A stretch of DNA of 5,764 nucleotides from Planctomycetes bacterium RBG_16_41_13 (GTDB taxonomy: Bacteria; Planctomycetota; Brocadiia; Brocadiales; Brocadiaceae). A model generated the notes under the pieces. The model saw only the letters and a program-made list of their open reading frames with translations. It had not been told where the DNA came from and did not search any database. Of this stretch, positions 1 through 5,172 are shown in pieces (within the stretch, counting starts at the first letter, position 1; each line of letters begins with the position of its first letter). The DNA lies in assembly GCA_001828295.1 (NCBI GenBank), contig MHYI01000053.1, positions 1 through 5,764 of the forward strand. Direction: 5' to 3'. The position numbers were made by a program, and so were the translations under genes.

Positions 1-2
1 TA

Positions 3-269
3 TTTTGGTCGCGTAAATATATTTTACATCTCCCGGTAAGGAAAGATGGGGTTGCCGCCAAAGGTTTTTTTATTGCCACTGCCGCGCGCCAGGAGAGTGA
101 GGGACTTTTTGCAGGGGCAATAAAAACAGTGAAATCCTTTTTTCACGTCATTGATGTGGAATATGCCGGTGATATGCTGTGCTCAGAACTGGAAGAAAAA
201 GGAGCGGTATATAAAAAACAGGCCATCCTTAAACAAGCATTCGATACCGGCAAAACATTATTTATCTGA
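3..269 (+). CDS. Flavodoxin-fold NAD(P)H-dependent FMN reductase-like protein, C-terminal part (5' truncated)
   Basis: An open frame enters from the left edge and ends at TGA 267-269, leaving 88 codons of a longer protein. The visible part reads HLPVRKDGVAAKGFFIATAA, then RQESEG, a hydrophobic/aromatic stretch KSFFHVIDVEYAG, and a charged C-terminal helix ending KTLFI. The order 'GK.ga.i.ta.r..G.e.a...l..ff...g...vg' is the C-terminal half of NADPH-dependent FMN reductase/iron-sulfur flavoprotein (flavodoxin-fold) proteins. There the second half of the sheet precedes a final helix, and the family reduces FMN or small electrophiles in the cytoplasm. The FMN-binding N-terminal loop and any [4Fe-4S] cysteines lie outside the window, so the subfamily cannot be fixed. 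The next gene starts 27 bases downstream on the same strand, so co-transcription is possible, but a functional link with a sugar mutase is not obvious. The assignment rests on family resemblance recalled by eye, without a search. Confidence 0.6.
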   Translation, partial: FWSRKYILHLPVRKDGVAAKGFFIATAARQESEGLFAGAIKTVKSFFHVIDVEYAGDMLCSELEEKGAVYKKQAILKQAFDTGKTLFI

Positions 270-296
270 TGTATTAGATTTTAATTGAGTAGTTTT

Positions 297-1805
297 ATGG
301 GAAATCAAAAAGGAAAACATCGTTGTCCGGGGGAGCCTTACGAGATCAACGATTCTGTATGTAAAGGCAGGCAAAGGGTAAATTACCCAAAATGCAATGT
401 ATGTCTGGAAAAAGTAGAAGGGCAACACGAGACTAAACAATCAAAACCAGAAACAACGGTATCAACGGGTATTTTCAAAAGTTATGATATTCGGGGAAAA
501 TATCCTTCAGAACTTGATGATCTGACTGCCCGGAAGATAGGGACTTCCATTGCCTTGTTTTTTAAAGAAAACAACCCTAGTGCAAAAAACATCGTTGTTG
601 GCAGAGATATGAGGACGTCTTCCAGGTCATTGGCAAACGCACTCATTGAAGGCATTTGTTCCACGGGAACAAACGTGATAAACATCGGCGTTGTGCCGAC
701 GGAAATGACCTATTTCGCCGTGGGTTATTACGGGTATGACGGCGGCGTAATGGTGACGGCATCGCATAATCCCGCGGAATATAACGGATTTAAAATATGC
801 AGAGAGCAGGCAATGCCGGTCAGTTTTGAATCAGGAATAGAAAGAATCGCAAAATTAACAAAACAATACCATCCGCCCCGCATTGACCAGCTTGGAAAGG
901 TAATCTTAAATAATGTTTTTAAAGATTATAAAAAACATGTAATGAAATTTGCAAACAACTTAAGACCGCTTCGCATTGTTGTGGACGCGGGAAATGGTAT
1001 GGCCGGAAAAATTATTCCCTTCGTTTGTGAAGGGCTTCCAATAGAAATTATTCCGTTATATTTTGAACTTGATGGGAGCTTTCCCAACCACGAGGCAAAT
1101 CCGCTCAAACCGGAAAATGTTGAAGATTTGCAAAACAAAGTAAGAGAAACAAAGGCACACCTGGGGGTTGCCTTTGACGGAGATGCAGACCGGTGTATTT
1201 TTGCAGATGAAATGGGGAGGGTAATAGGATGTGATATTATTACCGCGCTGATAGCGCAAAAATTTCTTAAACAGGAACCAGGCGCTGCGATTGTATATGA
1301 CCTCCGGTCGAGCAAGGTTGTTCCGGAAGAAATAAAGGCCGCAGGTGGTATTCCCTGCCGTGAACGGGTAGGCCACGCATACATGAAAGCCGCTTTACGT
1401 GAAAAAAACGCTCCCTTTGGCGGAGAACTTTCCGGACATTATTATTTCAGGGATAACTACTATTCCGACTCGGGGATTATCATATTTTTTATGATCCTGG
1501 AACTTTTAAGTTTAAGGAGAACTCCTTTTTCCAGCATACTCGCACCGCTAAAAAGATATTGCTCCTCGGGGGAAACAAATTTTGAGGTAAAAGAAAAGGA
1601 TGCGAAATTAGAAGAAATTGTCAAAAAATTTTCTAACGCAAAAATAGACTATCTTGATGGCGTAACCGTTGAATACAACGATTGGTGGTTCAATGTCAGA
1701 AAATCAAACACAGAGCCTCTTCTGAGATTGAATATAGAAGGAAAAACACCGGAAATTATGGAAAAGGGGAAAAAAACACTTATCAGCATTATTAAGGGGA
1801 AATAA
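297..1805 (+). CDS. Phosphomannomutase/phosphoglucomutase (alpha-D-phosphohexomutase) with cysteine-rich N-terminal extension
   Basis: This cytoplasmic enzyme interconverts hexose-6-phosphate and hexose-1-phosphate (mannose and/or glucose), feeding nucleotide-sugar and polysaccharide synthesis. From ATG 297 it has 502 residues. All four family signatures are visible: the phosphoserine loop TASHNP (about 154-159, catalytic Ser156), the Mg-binding loop DGDADR (294-299), the sugar-specificity loop GGELSGH (375-381) and the C-terminal phosphate-binding RKSNTEP (468-474). The mutase domain begins near residue 57 (GIFKSYDIRGKYP), giving about 445 residues, normal for the AlgC/ManB class. The preceding ~56 residues are unusual and carry four cysteines (10, 22, 33, 36) including a YPKCNVC knuckle, which suggests a small metal-binding module. 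A TTG at 285 would add four residues; ATG 297 is preferred, though neither has a strong ribosome site. The stop codon overlaps the next start (TAATG), so the two genes are probably translationally coupled. Mannose versus glucose preference cannot be read from the sequence. Confidence 0.93.
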   Translation: MGNQKGKHRCPGEPYEINDSVCKGRQRVNYPKCNVCLEKVEGQHETKQSKPETTVSTGIFKSYDIRGKYPSELDDLTARKIGTSIALFFKENNPSAKNIVVGRDMRTSSRSLANALIEGICSTGTNVINIGVVPTEMTYFAVGYYGYDGGVMVTASHNPAEYNGFKICREQAMPVSFESGIERIAKLTKQYHPPRIDQLGKVILNNVFKDYKKHVMKFANNLRPLRIVVDAGNGMAGKIIPFVCEGLPIEIIPLYFELDGSFPNHEANPLKPENVEDLQNKVRETKAHLGVAFDGDADRCIFADEMGRVIGCDIITALIAQKFLKQEPGAAIVYDLRSSKVVPEEIKAAGGIPCRERVGHAYMKAALREKNAPFGGELSGHYYFRDNYYSDSGIIIFFMILELLSLRRTPFSSILAPLKRYCSSGETNFEVKEKDAKLEEIVKKFSNAKIDYLDGVTVEYNDWWFNVRKSNTEPLLRLNIEGKTPEIMEKGKKTLISIIKGK

Positions 1806-2662
1806 TGTCCACGTCTGCCTTTCTTATTCGGCTTAGTTTTTCACGAATTGCCATGTATGCTGCGATTGCAGTCTTTTTCCTGCTATCCATCCCTCAACTT
1901 ATCGGCATCGGAACAAACGCCGATGCAGAGGTCTTTGACATTAAATTTACAAATGGGAAATTATCCGTAAAACTGGACGATACTCCGTTGGAAAAGGTGT
2001 TAAAGGAGATTATGACGCAAAGCGGCGCAAGAATATGGCTGACCGATACAATTGACACAAAAGTCACTATGGAATATAAGGATGTTCCTATCAGAGAAGG
2101 GATACGCAGGATTTTGAAAGACAAAAATTACGCATTTAGTTATGATCCCAACGAATTAAAAGAAGGAAAAATATCAATAGTCAGTGCCAATAAATCGAAG
2201 GAAATTTACACGCCAACAAGCCAAAAACCGCCAGAAAAATTAATCAAACGAAAAGAGAAAAAAAAGAAAAAAGACCCCAAGTTTGAAGCGCTTGCCAAAG
2301 ACGCATTAGAAAATGAAGATGCCGAAAAAAGGGAAGATGCAATAATAGCCCTGGGAGAAACTGAAGATAAAAAAGCAATAGAAATTATCGCTAAGGCATT
2401 GGAAAATGATACAAATGTAGACGTACGGTTAAGCGCCATCGATGCATTGCTGGAAATAGATATGGATGACGAATCTATAATAAAACCAATTTCCAAAGCC
2501 GCTCTCAACGACAAAGATCCGTGGGTTCGCGAAAGCGCCGTAGAGGCATTGGGCGAAATAGGGAGCAAAGAGGCTATAGAAATTATTAAACAGGCACTTA
2601 ATGATGAAGATGGCTCCGTTCGCGAAATAGCACAGGAAATTTTGGATGATCTAAACAAATAA
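1805..2662 (+). CDS. Exported or membrane-anchored protein: STN-like (secretin/TonB short N-terminal) domain plus HEAT repeats
   Basis: The protein has 285 residues and starts at ATG 1805 inside TAATG, with AAGGGG (1794-1799) as a good Shine-Dalgarno. Residues about 15-36 form one hydrophobic segment after a short Arg-containing head, followed by NADAEV. This is compatible with signal-peptidase cleavage after ADA (about 41), or with an uncleaved anchor. Residues about 50-105 (KLSVKLDDTPLEKVLKEIMT, then VTMEYKDVPIREGIRRIL) have the beta-alpha-beta pattern of the STN/secretin-N short domain seen in secretins and TonB-dependent receptors. A Lys-rich linker (about 145-157) leads to about three PBS-lyase-type HEAT repeats from about 160 to the end (for example DPWVRESAVEALGEIGSKEA). 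HEAT repeats are protein-protein scaffolds, so a periplasmic adaptor or assembly role is plausible. No catalytic motif is visible and the function is unknown. The coupling to a phosphohexomutase may reflect co-regulation or assembly of a glycan-related envelope structure; that is inference only. Confidence 0.8.
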   Translation: MSTSAFLIRLSFSRIAMYAAIAVFFLLSIPQLIGIGTNADAEVFDIKFTNGKLSVKLDDTPLEKVLKEIMTQSGARIWLTDTIDTKVTMEYKDVPIREGIRRILKDKNYAFSYDPNELKEGKISIVSANKSKEIYTPTSQKPPEKLIKRKEKKKKKDPKFEALAKDALENEDAEKREDAIIALGETEDKKAIEIIAKALENDTNVDVRLSAIDALLEIDMDDESIIKPISKAALNDKDPWVRESAVEALGEIGSKEAIEIIKQALNDEDGSVREIAQEILDDLNK

Positions 2663-2677
2663 TCGTTTTTGTTTTTT
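2653..2677 (+). terminator. Weak AT-rich hairpin with T-run at the end of the mutase/HEAT operon
   Basis: AAACAAA (2653-2659) can pair with TTTGTTT (2668-2674) around an 8-base loop, followed by a few more T residues. The stem has a single G-C pair and overlaps the stop codon, so it would be a poor intrinsic terminator. It is the only terminator-like structure between this gene and the next promoter-like region. Confidence 0.25.
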
Positions 2678-2680
2678 ATA

Positions 2681-2725
2681 TTGACATTTAACAAAGAATC
2701 GTTTAAATTAATTAACGTTTATAAT
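2681..2725 (+). promoter_or_regulatory. Candidate sigma-70-type promoter for the antiterminator gene
   Basis: A perfect -35 hexamer TTGACA (2681-2686) is followed, after a 17-base spacer, by TAAATT (2704-2709), which matches 4 of 6 positions of the -10 consensus. A perfect TATAAT also lies at 2720-2725, but at 33 bases from TTGACA it would need another -35. The region is very AT-rich and contains two copies of AATCGTTT (2661-2668 and 2697-2704). Transcription from the first candidate would begin near 2716 and give an untranslated leader of about 105 bases that includes the hairpin before the gene. Confidence 0.5.
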
Positions 2726-2751
2726 ATTAAACAGTAGTAGTTACGCAATCT

Positions 2752-2772
2752 CTCACATCTCCCAATTGTGAG
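2752..2772 (+). promoter_or_regulatory. Small upstream hairpin in the antiterminator leader
   Basis: CTCACA (2752-2757) is complementary to TGTGAG (2767-2772) around a 9-base loop, TCTCCCAAT. The loop contains CTCCC (2759-2763), which could alternatively pair with GGGAG (2805-2809) in the 3' arm of the next hairpin. That could allow competing leader structures. The pairing was seen by eye and no folding energy was computed. Confidence 0.3.
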
Positions 2773-2780
2773 GCCCCGCT

Positions 2781-2815
2781 CCTCCCGCAGATTTATTGAT
2801 CTGCGGGAGGTTTTT
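2781..2815 (+). terminator. Strong intrinsic-terminator-like hairpin that also contains the ribosome site of the following gene (candidate attenuator)
   Basis: CCTCCCGCAGAT (2781-2792) and ATCTGCGGGAGG (2799-2810) form a perfect 12-bp stem with a 6-base loop. TTTTT (2811-2815) follows immediately, the classic rho-independent form on the + strand only. It lies between the candidate promoter and the antiterminator start codon at 2822. The only Shine-Dalgarno for that gene, GGGAGG (2805-2810), is the base of the 3' arm. Any transcript that continues must therefore open the stem to be translated. It could instead simply end the upstream operon, but its overlap with the ribosome site argues for a leader control function. 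Autoregulation by the encoded NusG paralogue is inference. Confidence 0.75.
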
Positions 2816-2821
2816 AAAAAT

Positions 2822-3331
2822 ATGGAAAAAAACGTTGCCCACTGGTTTGCAGTTCACACAAGATCTCGTCATGAAAAGCAAGTAGATTCCTTCTTAAGGG
2901 AAAAGAATATCAACTCCTTCCTTCCACTAGTGAAAACAATCAGCCGCAGACGGGACAGAAAAAAATATATTGATGTTCCTCTTTTCCCAGGGTATTTGTT
3001 TGTCAATATAACACTGGATAATCTATATGAAATAAAAAGCACACGGGGGGTGGTAAGGATTATTGGCAACGGAGAAGGCTTTATTCCTTCTCCTATTCCG
3101 GATGCAGAAATAAACAATTTAAAGACATTGATAAACAGCAATGTTGCGATAGACCCTTACAAATATTTGCAAAAAGGCACGAAGGTCCGGGTTGTTTCAG
3201 GCCCGCTAATTGGTTTAGAGGGGATATTGGTCAAAAGGAAGACGAATTATCGCGTTGTCGTTTCTATAGACCTTTTGCAAAAATCAACGTCAGCAGAAAT
3301 TAGCATAGCGGATATTGAATCAATTGACTAG
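2822..3331 (+). CDS. NusG-paralogue transcription antiterminator (RfaH/UpxY/LoaP type)
   Basis: The protein has 169 residues from ATG 2822. The frame is open back to a GTG at 2768, but that would place the N-terminus inside the hairpin and upstream of the conserved start MEKNVAHWFAVHTRSRHEKQ. The NusG N-terminal domain covers about 6-105: WFAVHTRSRHEKQV, a basic stretch SRRRDRKK (41-48), the signature LFPGYLFV (54-61) and TRGVVRIIG (74-82). A KOW domain spans about 117-169 with core KVRVVSGPLIGLEGIL (121-136). The length and the FPGYLFV/RGVVRI form are typical of specialised NusG paralogues that load on RNA polymerase in polysaccharide or secondary-metabolite operons and suppress termination. 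Housekeeping nusG normally sits beside secE and rplK, and neither is here. The Shine-Dalgarno GGGAGG is 11 bases upstream, buried in a hairpin. A dispersed repeat begins right after the stop. Its target operon is not visible. Confidence 0.9.
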   Translation: MEKNVAHWFAVHTRSRHEKQVDSFLREKNINSFLPLVKTISRRRDRKKYIDVPLFPGYLFVNITLDNLYEIKSTRGVVRIIGNGEGFIPSPIPDAEINNLKTLINSNVAIDPYKYLQKGTKVRVVSGPLIGLEGILVKRKTNYRVVVSIDLLQKSTSAEISIADIESID

Positions 3332-3473
3332 TGTAGTGTTTCATTAAAATGACTACATTGTTGTCGTCAATGCCGCGATAGCAAAGCAAACTCAAATCTT
3401 TTGGGAACAAGAAATTCTGCGTTGCTCCACTCCACGCAATGACATTTTTTTAAGTACACATTTTAATGTAGTG
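3332..3473. repeat. About 140-bp imperfect palindrome, MITE/REP-like dispersed repeat candidate
   Basis: The element starts one base after the antiterminator stop codon. CATTAAAATG (3342-3351) is a perfect inverted match to CATTTTAATG (3459-3468). Inside these, TGTC (3362-3365) pairs with GACA (3441-3444), and AGCAAAGCA (3380-3388) matches 8 of 9 the complement of TGCGTTGCT (3418-3426). All share a centre near 3403-3405, so the whole unit can fold as one long cruciform. TGTAGTG occurs directly at both ends (3332-3338 and 3467-3473). The inner GCAATGACA (3436-3444), with GCTCC-type segments beside it, resembles the 'GTCATTGCGA..GAGC' repeats common in many environmental genomes. There is no coding capacity and no transposase. 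Whether it is multicopy cannot be told from one window. It could also act as a 3' transcript stabiliser or terminator. Confidence 0.55.
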
Positions 3474-3490
3474 CGGGAAATAATTCACCA

Positions 3491-3519
3491 TTGTTAACGC
3501 TATTTATACCAGTTACAAC
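3491..3519 (+). promoter_or_regulatory. Weak candidate promoter for the winged-helix regulator
   Basis: TTGTTA (3491-3496) and TACAAC (3514-3519) are 17 bases apart and each match 4 of 6 consensus positions. The stretch lies between the dispersed repeat and the regulator gene, where a promoter would be expected if the repeat breaks co-transcription. The match is weak. Confidence 0.25.
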
Positions 3520-3564
3520 CGATAGTTTTTTTCAGTTTAAAATTAGTCAGTTAATAAATGATGT

Positions 3565-4137
3565 ATGGCAAACGACGAAGAAATCACACAATATAACATC
3601 CTTGAAAAATTGTCGGACAGCGACCGGATTTCCCAGCGCCAATTATCCTCTCAGTTGGGCATTAACGTTGCTTCGATAAACTTTGCGATAAAAAAGCTCA
3701 CCAAGAGGGGGTTGATAAAAGTTTTGGGGACAAACCCAAGAAAGATTCGTTATATTTTAACTTCAAAAGGGATTACAGAAAAAACGCAGATTGCCTATAA
3801 TTTTTTAAATAGAAATTTTCGCTTTTACAAGGCGGTGAGAAAAGATGTTGAAAGCAAGATACAAGATATCCCTTTTAACGGCCAAGCCCGTGTTGCACTT
3901 TACGGCGTCACAGACCTTATGGAAATTGCGTATTTAGTAATCCAGGATAAAGAATTGGACCTGGTTGCTGTAGTTGATGATGAGATGAAGATTAGAATTT
4001 TCGGTTACCATGTGATCGGAATCGAAGAAATAAGTACTTGCTCTCCCGATTACCTCCTTTTAACAAAAGAGCTGGATATTGATGAGGTTAAAAAATATAT
4101 ACCCGACTCAGTTAAAATTGTAGATATACGGGTATAA
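3565..4137 (+). CDS. Winged helix-turn-helix regulator (MarR/EPS-associated type) with C-terminal Rossmann-like domain
   Basis: The protein has 190 residues from ATG 3565. Two nearby ATGs (3558, 3561) are in another frame, and no clear Shine-Dalgarno is visible. Residues about 6-68 form a winged helix: NILEKLSDSDRISQRQLSSQ, recognition helix LGINVASINFAIKKLTKRGL, then a beta-wing VLGTNPRKIRYILTSKGI. This resembles the MarR-type regulators associated with exopolysaccharide loci. A helical connector (70-100) leads to a C-terminal alpha/beta domain (about 106-190): ARVALYGVTDLMEIAYLVIQ, a strand-turn-helix like a nucleotide-binding loop, followed by LVAVVDDE, FGYHVIG and PDYLLLT. This recalls the CoA/NAD-binding Rossmann-like domains of Rex-type repressors and PglD-N proteins. 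A ligand-responsive repressor or activator is therefore plausible. The canonical GxGxxG is degenerate (GVTDLME), so the ligand is unknown. The gene sits downstream of a NusG paralogue with a repeat between them, suggesting a two-level control pair for polysaccharide genes. Confidence 0.8.
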   Translation: MANDEEITQYNILEKLSDSDRISQRQLSSQLGINVASINFAIKKLTKRGLIKVLGTNPRKIRYILTSKGITEKTQIAYNFLNRNFRFYKAVRKDVESKIQDIPFNGQARVALYGVTDLMEIAYLVIQDKELDLVAVVDDEMKIRIFGYHVIGIEEISTCSPDYLLLTKELDIDEVKKYIPDSVKIVDIRV

Positions 4138-4139
4138 CG

Positions 4140-4147
4140 CCCCCCCC
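4140..4147 (+). repeat. Run of eight C just after the regulator stop codon
   Basis: Eight consecutive C residues follow two bases after TAA 4135-4137. In a roughly 40% GC background this stands out. It is non-coding here, so length changes would not alter the regulator protein. It could be a slippage-prone tract or a place where read length is unreliable. The rest of 4150-4240 holds no gene that I can support. Confidence 0.5.
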
Positions 4148-4240
4148 TGTTTCAGCAGCGAATACATACCAACGCAGCGTTTCTCTTTGAAAATTCCCGG
4201 TCTCGTAGTTCAATTCCCTCTTTTGCCATCCTGTCGGTTT

Positions 4241-4254
4241 GTAAGTTAACTTAC
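4241..4254. promoter_or_regulatory. Perfect 14-bp palindrome upstream of the permease: candidate operator
   Basis: GTAAGTTAACTTAC is an exact 14-bp palindrome, 28 bases upstream of the permease start codon. TTGCCA (4223-4228, 5 of 6 to the -35 consensus) lies just ahead of it, and the expected -10 position would fall inside the palindrome, although no good -10 hexamer is present. The layout is that of an operator overlapping a promoter. The binding protein is unknown; the winged-helix regulator encoded just upstream is an obvious candidate by position only. Confidence 0.4.
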
Positions 4255-4282
4255 CCACTTGAGCTGAAAAATAACAATCTAT

Positions 4283-4999
4283 ATGGAACAATGGCTACTT
4301 ATTTTATCTTTTGCACTCATAGCGTCTGTTGTGGCTGCAATTGCAGGTACGGGTGGAGGTATAATTTTACTTCCTGTTTTAGTCGCAATATTTGGGGTAC
4401 GCGATGCTGTTCCGATGTATGCCGTTGCCCAGCTTGTTGGCAACCTGAGTCGGGTTGGATTTAACCGGCGATTTATACAATTTCGTGTCGTTTTTTGGTT
4501 TGCCATCGGAGCCGTTCCTTTTTCCATTCTCGGCGCCTGGCTTTTCACCAAATTGCCAGATACTGGTCTTCTCAGGATTTTGGGTGGCTTTTTAATCTGT
4601 TCCGTCATTTGGCGGCATTGGCGCGGACGCCCGGTCACAGGGTTCGGAGTGCATTGGTTTGCCCCCATCGGATCCATGTTTTCTTTGATTTCTGCGATTT
4701 CTGGTAGTGCCGGTCCATTTCTTGCGCCATTTTATCTTTCATACGGACTCATCAAGGGTGCGTTCATCGGAAGCGAGGCTTTAGGTACTGCGGTCGTACA
4801 CGTTGTAAAGCTTGTTTCTTATCAGAGTCTTGGTGCGATTTCATCATCTACCTGGGTATGTGGGCTTTCTATTGCCCCGGCAATGATCCTTGGCTCCTTC
4901 GTTGGAAAAAGCATATTGGAGAGATTATCTATTCAGACATTTATGAGAATTATCGAAGCCGTGATTACCGGGTTTGGACTATGGTTCCTCATAAAATGA
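4283..4999 (+). CDS. TauE/SafE-family (DUF81) membrane permease, putative sulfite/organic anion exporter
   Basis: This is a 238-residue, strongly hydrophobic protein with about seven to eight membrane segments: roughly 4-38 (a long pair), 43-56, 68-88, 94-110, 124-152, 163-183, 188-209 and 218-237. The first half has AAIAGTGGGIILLPVLVAIF (19-38) and the second half SAISGSAGPFLAPFYLSYG (136-154). These equivalent glycine-rich loops mark the internal duplication of the TauE/SafE family. Members export sulfite, sulfoacetate or other small anions across the inner membrane, but most are uncharacterised, so the substrate is open. The length is near the family's usual 240-260. ATG 4283 opens just before the first membrane segment and has no clear Shine-Dalgarno. 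The gene appears slightly richer in G+C than its neighbours and unrelated to the polysaccharide theme, so it may be an independent transcription unit or an acquired gene. A 14-bp palindrome upstream may control it. Confidence 0.85.
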   Translation: MEQWLLILSFALIASVVAAIAGTGGGIILLPVLVAIFGVRDAVPMYAVAQLVGNLSRVGFNRRFIQFRVVFWFAIGAVPFSILGAWLFTKLPDTGLLRILGGFLICSVIWRHWRGRPVTGFGVHWFAPIGSMFSLISAISGSAGPFLAPFYLSYGLIKGAFIGSEALGTAVVHVVKLVSYQSLGAISSSTWVCGLSIAPAMILGSFVGKSILERLSIQTFMRIIEAVITGFGLWFLIK

Positions 5000-5057
5000 A
5001 ATTTTGGCGCTGGTTTGTCCATGTTATGGTTGGGCGAATTATTGCTAAATTTCATTT
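4994..5057. repeat. Inverted repeat spanning the permease stop codon
   Basis: AAATGAAATTT (4994-5004) is a perfect inverted match to AAATTTCATTT (5047-5057), separated by 42 bases. The left arm includes the permease stop TGA (4997-4999). The AT-only character and large loop make it a poor intrinsic terminator. It may be chance in AT-rich DNA, a binding site pair, or a decayed mobile repeat. The rest of 5058-5172 is AT-rich and shows no supported gene; TTGCCT (5061-5066) and TATATT (5081-5086) are promoter-like hexamers with too short a spacing. Confidence 0.3.
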
Positions 5058-5172
5058 AATTTGCCTTATTAATTCTGTATTATATTCGTTACATTTTGTT
5101 TCACTTTTTTATCCACTGCTAAAAAACTTCAACACTCATCAGCATCAATAGTAAACATATACCAAAAAAACA

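Noticed and set aside
285..296. TTG start for the phosphohexomutase
   Set aside because: It adds only four residues and has no better ribosome site than ATG 297. It cannot be excluded, but ATG is the simpler choice.
926..1384. 152-codon minus-strand open frame inside the mutase
   Set aside because: It is antisense to the conserved catalytic core, and its translation has no domain pattern.
2206..2694. 162-codon minus-strand open frame opposite the HEAT repeats
   Set aside because: The Ser/Ala/Ile-rich translation is a mirror of the repetitive HEAT coding sequence, not an independent gene.
2731..2747. ops/JUMPstart-like element (CAGTAGTAGTTACG) upstream of the antiterminator
   Set aside because: It shares only scattered bases with the ops core GGCGGTAG..TG, so the match is not better than chance.
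2768..2821. GTG start that would extend the antiterminator by 18 residues
   Set aside because: The added part is encoded by the hairpin itself, does not resemble the NusG N-terminus, and has no ribosome site. ATG 2822 has GGGAGG upstream and gives the expected family start.
3491..3679. 62-codon + strand open frame overlapping the start of the winged-helix gene
   Set aside because: It overlaps a convincing gene in another frame, has no recognisable domain and looks like a shadow.
4195..4232. tRNA-like 3' end (AGTTCAATTCCC followed by TTTTGCCA)
   Set aside because: The T-stem does not pair, and no matching acceptor strand, anticodon arm or D-arm is found upstream. It is at best a tiny remnant, so no tRNA is called.
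4858..5151. 97-codon + strand open frame overlapping the end of the permease
   Set aside because: The first half is out of frame with a clear membrane protein, and the rest is AT-rich low-complexity translation without a ribosome site.
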